From: Rhizobium sp. AAP43
Lineage (GTDB): Bacteria > Pseudomonadota > Alphaproteobacteria > Rhizobiales > Rhizobiaceae
Assembly (NCBI RefSeq): GCF_001296045.1
Contig: NZ_LJHS01000044.1
Coordinates: forward strand, 1 to 64,000
Length of the DNA stretch: 64,000 nt
Direction of reading: 5' to 3'
Part shown: positions 33,447 to 42,551 of the stretch, one piece after another
Layout: every line of letters starts with the position of its first letter
Numbering within the stretch: position 1 is the first letter of the stretch
Notes under the pieces: generated by a model
Database searches by the model: none
The model's input: only the letters and a program-made list of their open reading frames with translations
What the model was told of the DNA's origin: nothing
Program-made: the position numbers and the translations under genes

Positions 33447-35165
33447 TCAGTCCTGCCGGCTCTTGTTGATGATGGCGCCCGCGACGTCCGCGCCAACCAG
33501 CCGCAGGTCGCCAGTCGCCTTCGCCAGCGCATCCAGCGTGGTCTGCCCCTCGATCGCCACCAGAAGGACTGTGTCCAGTTCCGGTGAAAGCGCGTTGGCA
33601 TCGGGTGCATCCTCGACCGCGGCAATGTCGAAGATGATTGTATCGTAGTCTGCCTTCATCGTTGCAAGGGTCAGCTTCGTCGTCCGCGAACCCAGCCGAA
33701 CCGCGGGCGATACGCCGTCTCGCTGTCCGCAAGGCAGGAAGTGAAGGTTCGGGTTCAGGTCCACCGTAAGGTCAGCAAGTGGCGCGGTGCTGGAGAGAGC
33801 CTTGATCAGCCCTTTTGATCCATCATGGTTGAGTAGACGGCTCAGCGATGCCTTGCCGCCAACGGTATCGACAAGCAGCGTCCGCGCGCCGGAGGCCGCC
33901 GACTGCAGCGCCATTTCTCGAGCGATCGTGGATGCCCCGCAGCCCGGGCCGATGCCGATAACACCGATCGCCGTCTTGCGCTTTCGGCGCAGGTTGAGCA
34001 GCAGCGGCGTCAACACCTCCAACTCCGGCATGCGCCGCAGCACCACCTTGTCCGATGGCGGAACTTCGGGGTCCCCTCCGGTCTGGCAAGGCGCGAGGCT
34101 GCGGATTGGCAGCCGACGGATGCGGGCAAGAACAGAGACGCCGGCCACGTCTGCAATCGGCGAGCGCCGGGTGATCCGCCGGTCGGCAGCATGCGCCAGC
34201 ATGGCGATCATCAAGCCGAGACCGAGGCCAACAAGCAGGCTGAAAGCCAGGAGCAGGGTAGAACGCGGGCTTGCTTTTGAGAGCGGTGGCGTTGCCGGGG
34301 AGACGATCGTCGCATCGGAGACGGGCGAAGAGACGCGTTGCTTGGCTTCCGTAAAGGCAGTCAGCGTGCTTTCGAACAGGTTGCGCCGCGCCTGAGCCTG
34401 ACTTTCGAGTTCGGCGAGGCGATATTGGTCTTTCGGATTGGCACGGAACGCGGCGAGGTCGTTTGCCGCCTTTGTCAGGCCGCCCTGCTGCTCATTCACC
34501 AGCCGTTCCAGCCAGTTGCTGTATTGCTGTGCCGACTGCGATTTCATTTCGAGGTTTTTGGCGATGTAGGCCCGTGCGAGCATATCCGCGATCTCTGCGG
34601 ATCGCTCTCGGCTGTTTGCCGACGCCGAGATTTCGACAACCATCGAACGGCCAATCCGCCTGGCCCATGTGACATTGCGCAGTTTCGCGACGACGAGGTC
34701 CAGCATCGCTTCCTGGTCTGTGCCGGCGGACGCGCCATCTGGCTGCCCGGAAGGGGACACAAGATTGAGCAGTGCTGACTTGATCCGGTCGCGCAGGGAG
34801 GTCGTGTCCGTGAATTGCGGATCACTGGTCAGGTTGAGGTTGATCGCTGCGCTGCGCAGCACGTCGCTGGCGCGGGCAATCTCGATTTCACCCTCAATGA
34901 ACGTGTCTTCAGCCAGCGCCCGGGCCGCATCTCCGCTATTGATTTGCGGCGAGACCAGCAGTTGGGTCGATGCCACATAGGACGGTTCAGCCATGAGGAG
35001 ATAGATGAGGGTCAGGCCAACCGTCACAAGCGGGACGCTGGCGATGATCCGAAACCGACGGCGGACAAAGAACGTGACGTCGGCGAGCGAAAACGGCTCT
35101 TCCTTTCCCGATTGTGGAAACATCGAAAGTGCAGGCAGTCGCTGGAAACTCTGATTGGTCGACAC
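33447..35165 (-). CDS. exoP: ExoP-like chain-length/co-polymerase with degenerate ATP site
   Basis: 572-residue inner-membrane polysaccharide co-polymerase controlling chain length and export with ExoF. A Wzz domain has membrane segments at about 35-57 and near 300-325, flanking a periplasmic coiled coil. A cytoplasmic BY-kinase-like domain follows from about 395. Its Walker A reads G-P-G-C-G-A-S-T: the Lys of the usual GKS/T is Ala (about 411). The Walker A' reads V-D-T-V-G instead of D-x-D-x-R, and the C-terminus has no tyrosine cluster. It therefore looks like a pseudokinase. Start at GTG 35165 (GGGGA 7 bases upstream) avoids the 75-base overlap with exoY that the longest frame would give. 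Confidence 0.88.
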   Translation of the reverse strand: MSTNQSFQRLPALSMFPQSGKEEPFSLADVTFFVRRRFRIIASVPLVTVGLTLIYLLMAEPSYVASTQLLVSPQINSGDAARALAEDTFIEGEIEIARASDVLRSAAINLNLTSDPQFTDTTSLRDRIKSALLNLVSPSGQPDGASAGTDQEAMLDLVVAKLRNVTWARRIGRSMVVEISASANSRERSAEIADMLARAYIAKNLEMKSQSAQQYSNWLERLVNEQQGGLTKAANDLAAFRANPKDQYRLAELESQAQARRNLFESTLTAFTEAKQRVSSPVSDATIVSPATPPLSKASPRSTLLLAFSLLVGLGLGLMIAMLAHAADRRITRRSPIADVAGVSVLARIRRLPIRSLAPCQTGGDPEVPPSDKVVLRRMPELEVLTPLLLNLRRKRKTAIGVIGIGPGCGASTIAREMALQSAASGARTLLVDTVGGKASLSRLLNHDGSKGLIKALSSTAPLADLTVDLNPNLHFLPCGQRDGVSPAVRLGSRTTKLTLATMKADYDTIIFDIAAVEDAPDANALSPELDTVLLVAIEGQTTLDALAKATGDLRLVGADVAGAIINKSRQD

Positions 35166-35251
35166 ACTCTTCCCCAATACTTGAAACTTCTTCCGGCATC
35201 TTGAGAACCCTTTGGGTACACAGGTGACAAAGTGCCGGCATATGCTTGGCT

Positions 35252-35965
35252 TCAGTAGGCGCCTTCGCGTGAGAACAGGACAGGTACGGTTTTTGCCATG
35301 ATCCAGAGATCCCAGGAGAGCGACCACCGCGTGACATACTCCACGTCAAGCGCCACACGGTGTTCGAAACAGGTGTTGCTCCTGCCGCTCGTCTGCCAGT
35401 GCCCGGTCAGGCCAGGCCGCGCGGCGGTGTAGAGATCGACGTGGTCGCCATAGCGAATCAGTTCTTCGCGGGTGACGGGGCGCGGTCCCACGATACTCAT
35501 GTGACCGGCAAGTACATTGAGAAGTTGTGGAAGTTCATCCAGGCTGGACTTGCGCAGCACTTCCCCGACAACCGTGATCCGCGGATCGTTTCGCAGCTTG
35601 CGCGTCTCTTCCCACTCGGCACGAGCCTCGGGATTGTCCTTCAGAAGGGCCGCAAGCTGTGCGGCGGCATCCGTCCGCATGGTTCGGAACTTCAGACAGC
35701 CAAAATCCCGGCCTCGCCAGCCCACTCGACGGTGCGAGTAGAACACCGTGCCGCCATCGGAGGCTTTGATCAGCAGGGCGACCAGCAGTGCCATGGGAAG
35801 CAGAGCGATGATCGCAATCAAGGAAATAGTGATGTCTAGCACACGCTTGACAATATTGCTTCTCAATGGAAGGCGATACACGCCTAGATGGCGGATATCA
35901 GCGTCTTCGGGTTTCAAGCTGATCCAAGAGTCGGTACCATCCAGACCCTGAAATTCGGTCGTCAT
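35252..35965 (-). CDS. exoY: Sugar-1-phosphate transferase (ExoY-type priming enzyme)
   Basis: Transfers a sugar phosphate, galactose-1-phosphate in ExoY itself, to undecaprenyl phosphate and so starts each repeat unit. The 237-residue product has one membrane segment (about 43-65) and the conserved bacterial sugar transferase core: K-F-R-T-M-R-T-D, the R-K-x-S-L-D-E-L-P-Q-L-L-N-V-L segment, S-I-V-G-P-R-P-V-T-R-E-E, and A-R-P-G-L-T-G-H-W-Q. It lacks the extra N-terminal domains of the PglB/WcaJ type, as ExoY does. GGAG lies 6 bases before the ATG. It is first in the minus-strand operon exoY-exoP-GT2-exoF-wzy, so the promoter should lie in the AT-rich region upstream. Confidence 0.93.
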   Translation of the reverse strand: MTTEFQGLDGTDSWISLKPEDADIRHLGVYRLPLRSNIVKRVLDITISLIAIIALLPMALLVALLIKASDGGTVFYSHRRVGWRGRDFGCLKFRTMRTDAAAQLAALLKDNPEARAEWEETRKLRNDPRITVVGEVLRKSSLDELPQLLNVLAGHMSIVGPRPVTREELIRYGDHVDLYTAARPGLTGHWQTSGRSNTCFEHRVALDVEYVTRWSLSWDLWIMAKTVPVLFSREGAY

Positions 35966-36410
35966 CTACATCTCCGGGGCGCGTCGCACTTCGCCTTTGC
36001 GCTCGACCCTCAGATTGTTGCGTCGCAATGTTGCTGTCTGTGACCCCGGTTACAAACATTAATAATTTATTCATGATACTGATCTCTCCATTGCGAAATT
36101 CTAATCAGACCAATTTTGGAGGTATCTCATCGCGTTCATGCAACTTTCTCGACTCAATTTTCAAAACTCTATAAGCATAGTTTAGATCCATAATATTGAC
36201 GTCTCGAATGTTGTCTCTAGGCGTTAAGGCAATCAAAAATGCTTATCGAATGCGCATATGCATTCGAATTGTGCTTTCGAATGATCTGAAATACCCTCAG
36301 TTTTTACTGGGAAATTTGGATCAAATTTGACTGCGATCAGATCAGAATTCCTCTTGGCAGACCAGAAATTGTGCAGTGCGTCATATTTGAGTGCGTAGGG
36401 AGTTGATGCA
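35966..36410. other. Regulatory intergenic region between exoY and the Crp-like gene
   Basis: 445 bases between divergent genes, much more AT-rich than the flanks (for example AACATTAATAATTTATTCAT near 36056). No gene is supported; one 95-codon frame on the minus strand has no ribosome site. It must contain the promoters of the exoY operon and of the regulator. It holds the inverted-repeat cluster at 36246-36283. AT-rich DNA of this type is also the usual target of the rhizobial Ros/MucR repressor, though no specific box can be claimed. Confidence 0.7.
36246..36283. promoter_or_regulatory. Cluster of three alternating half-sites, candidate operator
   Basis: TCGAATGC (36246-36253) and GCATTCGA (36260-36267) form a perfect inverted repeat with 6 bases between. 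CATTCGAA (36261-36268) pairs again with TTCGAATG (36276-36283), 7 bases apart. The middle half-site is thus shared by two dyads. It lies 128 bases before the Crp-like ATG and 281 bases before exoY. Confidence 0.65.
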
Positions 36411-37160
36411 ATGAATGGAGCAGTGACGAGCCCGCTTGCGGGCGAGAAGATACGCGCTTTGCGAGCGGGCAAGGTCTCGTCTCCGTTCATTTGCGGAGGC
36501 GATGATGGGTTGCTTGCCAATTGGGCTCAGCATTTCCCGCAGTATCGCTATACTATTCGTAACTTCCGGCGTGGCGATGTTATTGCTGGCGCCGGCGTAA
36601 GTGGCGACATGTTCGCACGGATACAGCGTGGACTGGTCGGAGCCAACGCCCTGTTGTCTGACGGCCGGGAGTTCATTGTCGAGATCATGCCGAAGGGCAG
36701 TGTTGTCGGCGAAATCGAGGTGCTGCGCCGGCAGCCGATGAACCTGGAATACAAGGCTGTTTCCGATTGCGAACTGCATTTCTATGACGGTCGGCTGCTC
36801 CGCGAAATGTGCGCGAAGGATCCGAATTTTCAGTTCCAGTTGTTGTCGCGCGCCCTGGCCAGGATCACGGAACTCGAACTGCGGATCATCGCAAATGCCG
36901 GCGGCAGTTTGATCTCCCGACTGGCCCAGACCCTGCTTCGGCTTTCGGCGGTCTACGGCATTGACGGCACGGATGGCGATGAGGTGACCATCTCCCAGCA
37001 TGAATTGGCGGCCACGCTCCCGGCTTCGCGGGAGAAGGTGAACCAGTGTCTGCGCCGTTTGCGTGAAAGCAAGGTGATTGACGGGACGCATGGAACGATC
37101 CGCATCCTCAATCGGCCGGCATTGGAAAACCACGCGCGCAGCGGTGGCGCCTTGGCCTGA
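36411..37160 (+). CDS. Crp/Fnr-family transcriptional regulator
   Basis: 249-residue regulator with an N-terminal cyclic-nucleotide-binding-like domain (about 45-150: Y-T-I-R-N-F-R-R-G-D-V-I, I-M-P-K-G-S-V-V-G-E-I-E-V-L-R-R). A dimerisation helix follows, then a C-terminal winged helix (about 170-240) with recognition segment I-S-Q-H-E-L-A-A-T-L-P-A-S-R-E-K-V-N. The family's PxGEIALL/RS cAMP pocket is only partly kept (G-E-I-E-V-L-R-R-Q), so the ligand may differ or be absent. No FNR-type N-terminal cysteine cluster. It is divergent from the exoY operon and upstream of the plus-strand glycosyltransferase operon, so it probably controls the locus. Confidence 0.9.
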   Translation: MNGAVTSPLAGEKIRALRAGKVSSPFICGGDDGLLANWAQHFPQYRYTIRNFRRGDVIAGAGVSGDMFARIQRGLVGANALLSDGREFIVEIMPKGSVVGEIEVLRRQPMNLEYKAVSDCELHFYDGRLLREMCAKDPNFQFQLLSRALARITELELRIIANAGGSLISRLAQTLLRLSAVYGIDGTDGDEVTISQHELAATLPASREKVNQCLRRLRESKVIDGTHGTIRILNRPALENHARSGGALA

Positions 37161-37341
37161 CCCGCTGGACACCTGAATTGACTGGCGCGTCGGCAACGCG
37201 CGTTGGTCCAGTCAGGTGGGACTGGCGAGACTTCTTGCGGTTTGGGCAGCGGGTGTCGCCAGATTCCCGACGATATGTTTGCTGCTGGTTCTGTCTCCGA
37301 CCCGCAGCGTGAAAGACGACCTGGAGCCGCGGGGTGTGTGG

Positions 37342-38721
37342 ATGGATAGCATGAACATGGCGCATTGGGGGGCATCACTGCGATCCCCGAACACGTCATT
37401 GGCGGCGGGGGCACAAGAGGCCAGGGCACCGACGACCGGGCTTTCCACCATTGATCGGGTGGTCGTGATCGACGACTATTCTGTTGCAAGAGGCGGCGCG
37501 ACAGCCCTGGCAATTCGGGCGGCGCAATTGCTCGCCGATGCGGGCCTTCGGGTCACCTATATCTGCGGTGACAAGGGCGATGAGGGAGCCCTTGCGGCCA
37601 GTGGCATCGAGCTCGTGGCGCTCGGGGGTGCCGACCTCCTCAACGCCGATCGCGTGACAGCTGTGCTGAACGGAGTGCACAATCGCCCGGCCGCTGCCGC
37701 AATCTCTGCCTGGATCGCCAAAAATGACAGTCCAGCCACGCTTTATCATGTACACGGATGGTCGAAGATCCTGTCGCCTTCGGTGTTTGAGGCCCTGTCT
37801 CCGGTCGCCAGTCGGTGCCTGGTCCATGCCCATGACTTCTTCTCGGCATGTCCGAACGGCGCATTTTACGATTACACCCGGCAGGAAACCTGCACGCGCA
37901 CGCCACTCGGGTTTGATTGCCTGAAGACGGCCTGTGACAAGCGCAGCTATACCCACAAGATCTGGCGTTCGGTGCGCGGCGCCAATCTCTTCCTTCAGCT
38001 GCGCCGCCGCCAGGCGTTCGGCCGGCTGGTGATGCTGCATGACAAGATGACCGGCTATTTCGAGCGTTCCGGCTATGATGCCGATCGGCTTGTGACGATC
38101 CGCAATCCGGCGGCTCCTTATACGCGCGAGCGGGTGCGCGCCGAAGATAACAGCGAATTCTTCTTCATCGGGCGGCTCGATCCTGAAAAAGGTGTCGCGG
38201 ACGCGGTCGCTGCCGCTGGCCGAGCGGGGGTTCGGCTCTGCATCATCGGCGATGGCCCTTTGCGGGCGGAGCTTGAAAAGGCGGGTGATCACGTCCGTTT
38301 CCTCGGCTGGCGTTCCCATGCCGAGATCGCCGACGCCATCAAGTCGGCGCGGGCGGTCATCATGCCGTCGCGCTACCCGGAGCCGTTCGGCCTCGTGGCT
38401 GTCGAGGCGGCTGCGAGCGGTGTCCCCGTGATCCTGCCGGCCAGCGCTTTCCTGGCCGAAGAAATGACCGAGCTTGGCTTCGCTTTGTCCTTCGATGGCG
38501 CGAACCAGCAGAGCATGGTCAGCGCCTTGCAGGCACTCGACCGCATGCCCTCTGAGGATGTGAGAGTGATGAGCGAGCAGGCTTTTGCCTCCGCCCCCTC
38601 ACTGTTCAACCGGCCGGAGGATTGGCGGGATGCGCTGGTCGCGGCCTATGCCGCGATGCTGAGCCCCGCTGCCGCGGAGGTCGTGCGGTCCAAGGGTTTC
38701 ACCGAACAATCGCCGATCTGA
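37342..38721 (+). CDS. Glycosyltransferase family 4 (first)
   Basis: 459-residue GT-B glycosyltransferase. The N-terminal acceptor domain starts V-V-V-I-D-D-Y-S-V-A-R-G-G-A-T near residue 40. The family-4 donor domain has F-F-I-G-R-L-D-P-E-K-G-V near 278, L-C-I-I-G-D-G-P-L, then M-P-S-R-Y-P-E-P-F-G-L-V-A-V-E-A-A-A-S-G (the E-x7-E signature) near 345. Cysteines cluster around 170-200 (SACPNGAF, TCTRTPLGFDCLKTAC), as in some GT4 enzymes. The open frame extends 42 codons upstream without similarity; 37342 or 37351 are likely starts. The next GT4 gene begins 22 bases after the stop. Confidence 0.88.
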   Translation: MDSMNMAHWGASLRSPNTSLAAGAQEARAPTTGLSTIDRVVVIDDYSVARGGATALAIRAAQLLADAGLRVTYICGDKGDEGALAASGIELVALGGADLLNADRVTAVLNGVHNRPAAAAISAWIAKNDSPATLYHVHGWSKILSPSVFEALSPVASRCLVHAHDFFSACPNGAFYDYTRQETCTRTPLGFDCLKTACDKRSYTHKIWRSVRGANLFLQLRRRQAFGRLVMLHDKMTGYFERSGYDADRLVTIRNPAAPYTRERVRAEDNSEFFFIGRLDPEKGVADAVAAAGRAGVRLCIIGDGPLRAELEKAGDHVRFLGWRSHAEIADAIKSARAVIMPSRYPEPFGLVAVEAAASGVPVILPASAFLAEEMTELGFALSFDGANQQSMVSALQALDRMPSEDVRVMSEQAFASAPSLFNRPEDWRDALVAAYAAMLSPAAAEVVRSKGFTEQSPI

Positions 38722-38743
38722 CGAAAGGGCTGGCTTCAAGACC

Positions 38744-39964
38744 ATGGATACACTGACAAGCCTCGCAGCCCCGCCACGGCATGCACCGAAAGTCCCGGAC
38801 GCTCCCGTCGTCGGGGGAACTCCACAAAAGCCTCTGCGCGTCGCAATCGTGCATTATTGGCTGGTCTCCATGCGCGGCGGCGAGAAGGTGATCGAGGAAC
38901 TTTGCCAGCTGTTTCCGCAAGCCGACATCTTTACGCTGGTTTGTGATGAAACCAGGCTGAGTGCGCGCCTGCGTCAGCACCGCATCACGACATCCTTCCT
39001 GCAGAAAATCCCGGGTGCCCGCCGCCACTACACCAAGATGCTGCCGCTCATGCCATTCGCGCTCGAGCATTTCGACCTGCAGGACTATGATCTGGTCATT
39101 TCCAGCGAATCTGGTCCCGCCAAGGCGATCGTGACGCGGCCGGATGCTTTGCATGTCTGCTACTGCCATTCGCCGATGCGTTACATCTGGGACCAGTTCC
39201 ACCTGTATCGGAAGGGCTTGCCCTGGATCGGCCGTGTGATGATGTCGCTGACAGCGCCCATCCTGCGCGTCTGGGACGTAACGACGGCAGCCCGGGTCGA
39301 TACCTTTGTCGCCAATTCGGCCTATATCGGCAGCCGCATCCGGCGCTTCTACAATCGGGATGCGACAGTGATCCACCCCCCGGTGGCCGTCGATGATTTC
39401 AAGCTCGGCACCGGCCAGGGCGAGTTCTACCTCTATGCCGGCCAGTTGACCGGCTATAAGCGCGCCGATCTCGCGGTGCGCGCCTGCACCGAAAGCGGGC
39501 GGCAACTGGTGGTGATCGGCGAGGGGGAACAAACGGCGCATCTGCGCGCAATTGCTGGCCCCTCCGTGACCTTTCTCGGCCATCAGCCATTCCCTGTTCT
39601 GGCGGAGCATCTGTCGCGCTGCCGGGCGCTGCTGTTTCCCGGAACGGAGGATTTCGGCATTCTGCCGGTCGAGGCCATGGCAAGCGGCAGGCCTGTGATT
39701 GCCTTTGATGCCGGCGGTGCGCGCGAAACCGTCTCGTCCCCGGATGTCGGTCTGCGCTTTGCGGAGCAAACCGTGGAGGGAATGCTAGAGGCGATCAATG
39801 CCTTTGAGGCGCGTGAGAGTGAATTCGACCCGGCGGTGATCCGTCGCCACGCCGAGCGCTTTTCATCGGAGGTCTTTCGCTCCCGTTTCCGGACGCTGGT
39901 TGAGGACTTGCTGACCAGCCGCGCGATGCCCGGTGTCGACACCCAGACAGGGAGTTCGGCGTGA
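38744..39964 (+). CDS. Glycosyltransferase family 4 (second)
   Basis: 406-residue GT-B glycosyltransferase similar in layout to WbaZ/mannosyltransferase-like enzymes. It has V-A-I-V-H-Y-W-L-V-S-M-R-G-G-E-K-V near residue 33, C-Y-C-H-S-P-M-R-Y-I-W near 139, Y-A-G-Q-L-T-G-Y-K-R-A-D-L-A near 231, and F-P-G-T-E-D-F-G-I-L-P-V-E-A-M-A-S-G near 300. It lies between the first GT4 gene (22 bases) and the flippase (115 bases), all on the plus strand. Acceptor and donor sugars are unknown; the motif set is complete, so it should be active. Confidence 0.9.
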   Translation: MDTLTSLAAPPRHAPKVPDAPVVGGTPQKPLRVAIVHYWLVSMRGGEKVIEELCQLFPQADIFTLVCDETRLSARLRQHRITTSFLQKIPGARRHYTKMLPLMPFALEHFDLQDYDLVISSESGPAKAIVTRPDALHVCYCHSPMRYIWDQFHLYRKGLPWIGRVMMSLTAPILRVWDVTTAARVDTFVANSAYIGSRIRRFYNRDATVIHPPVAVDDFKLGTGQGEFYLYAGQLTGYKRADLAVRACTESGRQLVVIGEGEQTAHLRAIAGPSVTFLGHQPFPVLAEHLSRCRALLFPGTEDFGILPVEAMASGRPVIAFDAGGARETVSSPDVGLRFAEQTVEGMLEAINAFEARESEFDPAVIRRHAERFSSEVFRSRFRTLVEDLLTSRAMPGVDTQTGSSA

Positions 39965-40079
39965 CGCATCCGGGGTCTGGCCTTTTCCGAGCCTGGTTGG
40001 CGGCGGGAGCCGGGGGTGAACGTGACGCAGAGTGCCCTGCGCGCATCCCCTTGTCGACCAATGTGCGGGAGGGGGCGAT

Positions 40080-41576
40080 ATGACCGGTATCAGTCATCGG
40101 ATCGCCAATGCCAGCCTCTGGAGTGTGGCTGGCAAGCTTGTCGCCCGCCTGATCGACTTTGCCAGCCTCCTGTGTCTCGCACGCCTTCTGACGCCGGAGG
40201 ATTTCGGTCTGGTCGCAATCGCCGTCTCGATCCTCGTGATTGTCGAGACGGTGCTCGAATTGCCGCTGACCCAAGCCTTGTTGCGCCACGAGGAACTGAC
40301 GAACGACCTGATCGATACCGCCTTCACCCTCAGCCTGATCCGGGGTGGTGTCATGGCGCTACTGCTGGTTGCACTCGCCTGGCCGGTCGGCCACTTTTAT
40401 GACGATCCGCGCCTGGTGCCGCTGATAGCTGTGCTGGCGGTGGCACCTGCGATGCGCAGCGTCGTCAGTCCCCGGCTGGTGATCTTCATGCGCGACTTTG
40501 ATTTCAAGCGCGAATTCGTCATGGATCTCGCGGTCAAATTCGCCTCGCTCATTGCTGCCGTCGGGGTCGCCTTTGCAACCGGCAGCTATTGGGGACTGGC
40601 GATCGGCGCGATCACCGGGCCGATCCTGGGCGGCATCCTGTCCTATGTTTTCGCCCCGATGCGGCCGCGTCTGACGCTGTGCGAGTGGCACGCCTTTCGA
40701 GACATCATCGGCTGGAACAGCGTGGCGCAGGTGCTGATGTCGTTTAACTGGCAGCTCGATCGGCTGCTCTTGCCGCGTTTTGCCAGCCTCTCGGCCCTCG
40801 GTGCCTTCAGCGTATCGGATAGCATCGCCGGCATCCCGCACCAGGTCTTTGTCGGGCCGCTGCTGCGACCACTGATTGCCGGTTTCACCCATGTCTCCGA
40901 TGCCGGCAAACGGATCGAGGCCTATCTCAAGGCAACCCATGCCATCGTGCTGACAGCGGCACCCGTTTTGATCATTCTGACGGTGCTTGCCGAGCCGGTG
41001 CTACGGCTCGCTGTCGGAGACAAGTGGGTCTTTGCCGCACCGATCTTCCAGGGGCTGTGCATCGTCAGCATCATCACGCTGCCATCGGCAATCATGCCGC
41101 CGCTCGCCATGGTTCGCGACAGGACAAGCCTCGTCGCCTTGCGTATGGCGATCGAGTTTGCCGTCCGCATCCCCGTTACCATTGCCGCCGTGATCCAGTT
41201 TGGCCTTGCTGGCGCGATCGGTGCTCGTCTCGTCGGCGTGCTCGTCGCCTATCTCACCTGCATTCTCATCGTCCGGCATCTGATCGGCCTGTCGCTGCGC
41301 CGGCAGGTTGCCGTTTTCGCCAAGGCGCTGCTGCCAGCACTCCCCATGGCGCTCGGCCTCTGGTGGATCGAGCCGAACCTTGCGGCTCTCCCGGCAGGTA
41401 TCTTGCTGTTTGTTGCGCTCTCCGCCGCGAGTGCAGGTGCCATGGCTCTATTCTGGCTGTGCGCGCTCCTCTTGTGGATCCTGACGGACCGACCGGCTGG
41501 ATTGGAAAAGATTGTCATCGAGAAACTGCGCGCTGGTCGGCAGCGGTTTTCCGTCGCGTTGGAGCAAGGCCCATGA
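40080..41576 (+). CDS. Wzx-type lipid-linked oligosaccharide flippase
   Basis: 498-residue inner-membrane protein of the MOP/polysaccharide-synthesis superfamily, moving undecaprenyl-linked repeat units to the periplasmic face for the polymerase. It has 12-14 hydrophobic segments; the head N-A-S-L-W-S-V-A-G-K-L-V-A-R-L-I-D-F and A-R-L-L-T-P-E-D-F-G-L-V-A-I are typical of the Polysacc_synt_3 (ExoT/AmsL/WzxC) branch. Start at 40080 has GGAGG 8 bases upstream; 16 further upstream codons are unconserved. It overlaps the GH16 gene by 4 bases (ATGA), tying the two translationally. Confidence 0.9.
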   Translation: MTGISHRIANASLWSVAGKLVARLIDFASLLCLARLLTPEDFGLVAIAVSILVIVETVLELPLTQALLRHEELTNDLIDTAFTLSLIRGGVMALLLVALAWPVGHFYDDPRLVPLIAVLAVAPAMRSVVSPRLVIFMRDFDFKREFVMDLAVKFASLIAAVGVAFATGSYWGLAIGAITGPILGGILSYVFAPMRPRLTLCEWHAFRDIIGWNSVAQVLMSFNWQLDRLLLPRFASLSALGAFSVSDSIAGIPHQVFVGPLLRPLIAGFTHVSDAGKRIEAYLKATHAIVLTAAPVLIILTVLAEPVLRLAVGDKWVFAAPIFQGLCIVSIITLPSAIMPPLAMVRDRTSLVALRMAIEFAVRIPVTIAAVIQFGLAGAIGARLVGVLVAYLTCILIVRHLIGLSLRRQVAVFAKALLPALPMALGLWWIEPNLAALPAGILLFVALSAASAGAMALFWLCALLLWILTDRPAGLEKIVIEKLRAGRQRFSVALEQGP

Positions 41577-42418
41577 GGACCACATCGAAATGGAAGCTGC
41601 GGGCCGCTGCGGTCAGCATCGTGATCTTGGGAGCACTGACTGCCTTGGTCCCGTATTCGGGCAGCCTGGCCGAGGATGCGCCTTTAAACCTTGACGATTT
41701 CGACATGACCTTCGAGGAGAATTTCGATACGTTGAGCGTCTCACCATGGGGTGAGCGATCGACGCGCTGGATTGCCCATACGCCCTGGAATGGGGATTTC
41801 GGCGCCGCCCGTTTCAGCGATCCGCTCGACGGTTTTCCCTTCACCACCAAGGACGGCATCCTGCGCATCGAAGCGCGCAAGGGCGACGATGGAAACTGGC
41901 GCGCCGGACTTCTCTCCTCGACCAATCCACGCGGGGACGGGTTCTCGCAGAAATTCGGCTATTTCGAAGCGCGGATGAAGCTGCCGCCGGGCAAGGGCGT
42001 CTGGCCTGCCTTCTGGCTCATCGGCCTTGACCGCTCCGGCTTTACCGCCGAAATCGACGTGTTGGAATATTACGGGCGGGCACCCTACGAATTCTCCAGC
42101 GGCTACCACATTTGGCGCGAAAGCCATGGCGGCAAGAACCAGAACGATGGCTTCTGGACGGCAGTGCCCGAGGGCAGCCTGAGCAGCGATTTTCACACTT
42201 GGGGCGTGGAGATCAAAGCGGACCGCACGACGATCTACTTCGATCGCAAGCCGGTCTGGGGCTTCGACACCCCGCCGGAGTTTCATATGCCCTTCTTCCC
42301 GCTGGTCAATCTGGCCCTCGGCGCCGGCTGGCCGATCGATGAGACGCCAAACCCGTCCTATCTCTATGTCGACTACATCCACGTCTACCAGCGCAAGGCT
42401 GCAAGCCCGACCGAATGA
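41573..42418 (+). CDS. Secreted glycoside hydrolase family 16 (ExoK-like)
   Basis: 281-residue exported endo-beta-glycanase of family 16. N-terminal signal (MRTTSKWKLRAAAVSIVILG onward, cleavage about residue 33), then a beta-sandwich. The catalytic motif is E-I-D-V-L-E (Glu160 nucleophile, Asp162, Glu165 acid/base), with substrate-cleft segments FGYFEARMKLPPG and W-P-A-F-W-L-I-G. It resembles ExoK, which trims nascent succinoglycan. It overlaps the flippase stop by 4 bases, so trimming of the polymer made by this locus is the likely role. Convergent with galE. Confidence 0.92.
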   Translation: MRTTSKWKLRAAAVSIVILGALTALVPYSGSLAEDAPLNLDDFDMTFEENFDTLSVSPWGERSTRWIAHTPWNGDFGAARFSDPLDGFPFTTKDGILRIEARKGDDGNWRAGLLSSTNPRGDGFSQKFGYFEARMKLPPGKGVWPAFWLIGLDRSGFTAEIDVLEYYGRAPYEFSSGYHIWRESHGGKNQNDGFWTAVPEGSLSSDFHTWGVEIKADRTTIYFDRKPVWGFDTPPEFHMPFFPLVNLALGAGWPIDETPNPSYLYVDYIHVYQRKAASPTE

Positions 42419-42551
42419 CAAGATGCGGTGCGCTGAACCGAAGGCGATTCCGCTACGCCTGGGAAGTGGCCTGGCGTCGGGAATGGTTTAAAAAAGATAG
42501 CTAGCCACTGAGGGCGCTTCATATTCGCCGGCTGTGCTCTAAGCCCTGCTT

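Noticed and set aside
37180-37214. GACTGG / CCAGTC inverted repeat after the Crp-like gene
   Set aside because: The arms are short, 23 bases apart, with interrupted pairing and no T tract; not a convincing terminator or operator.
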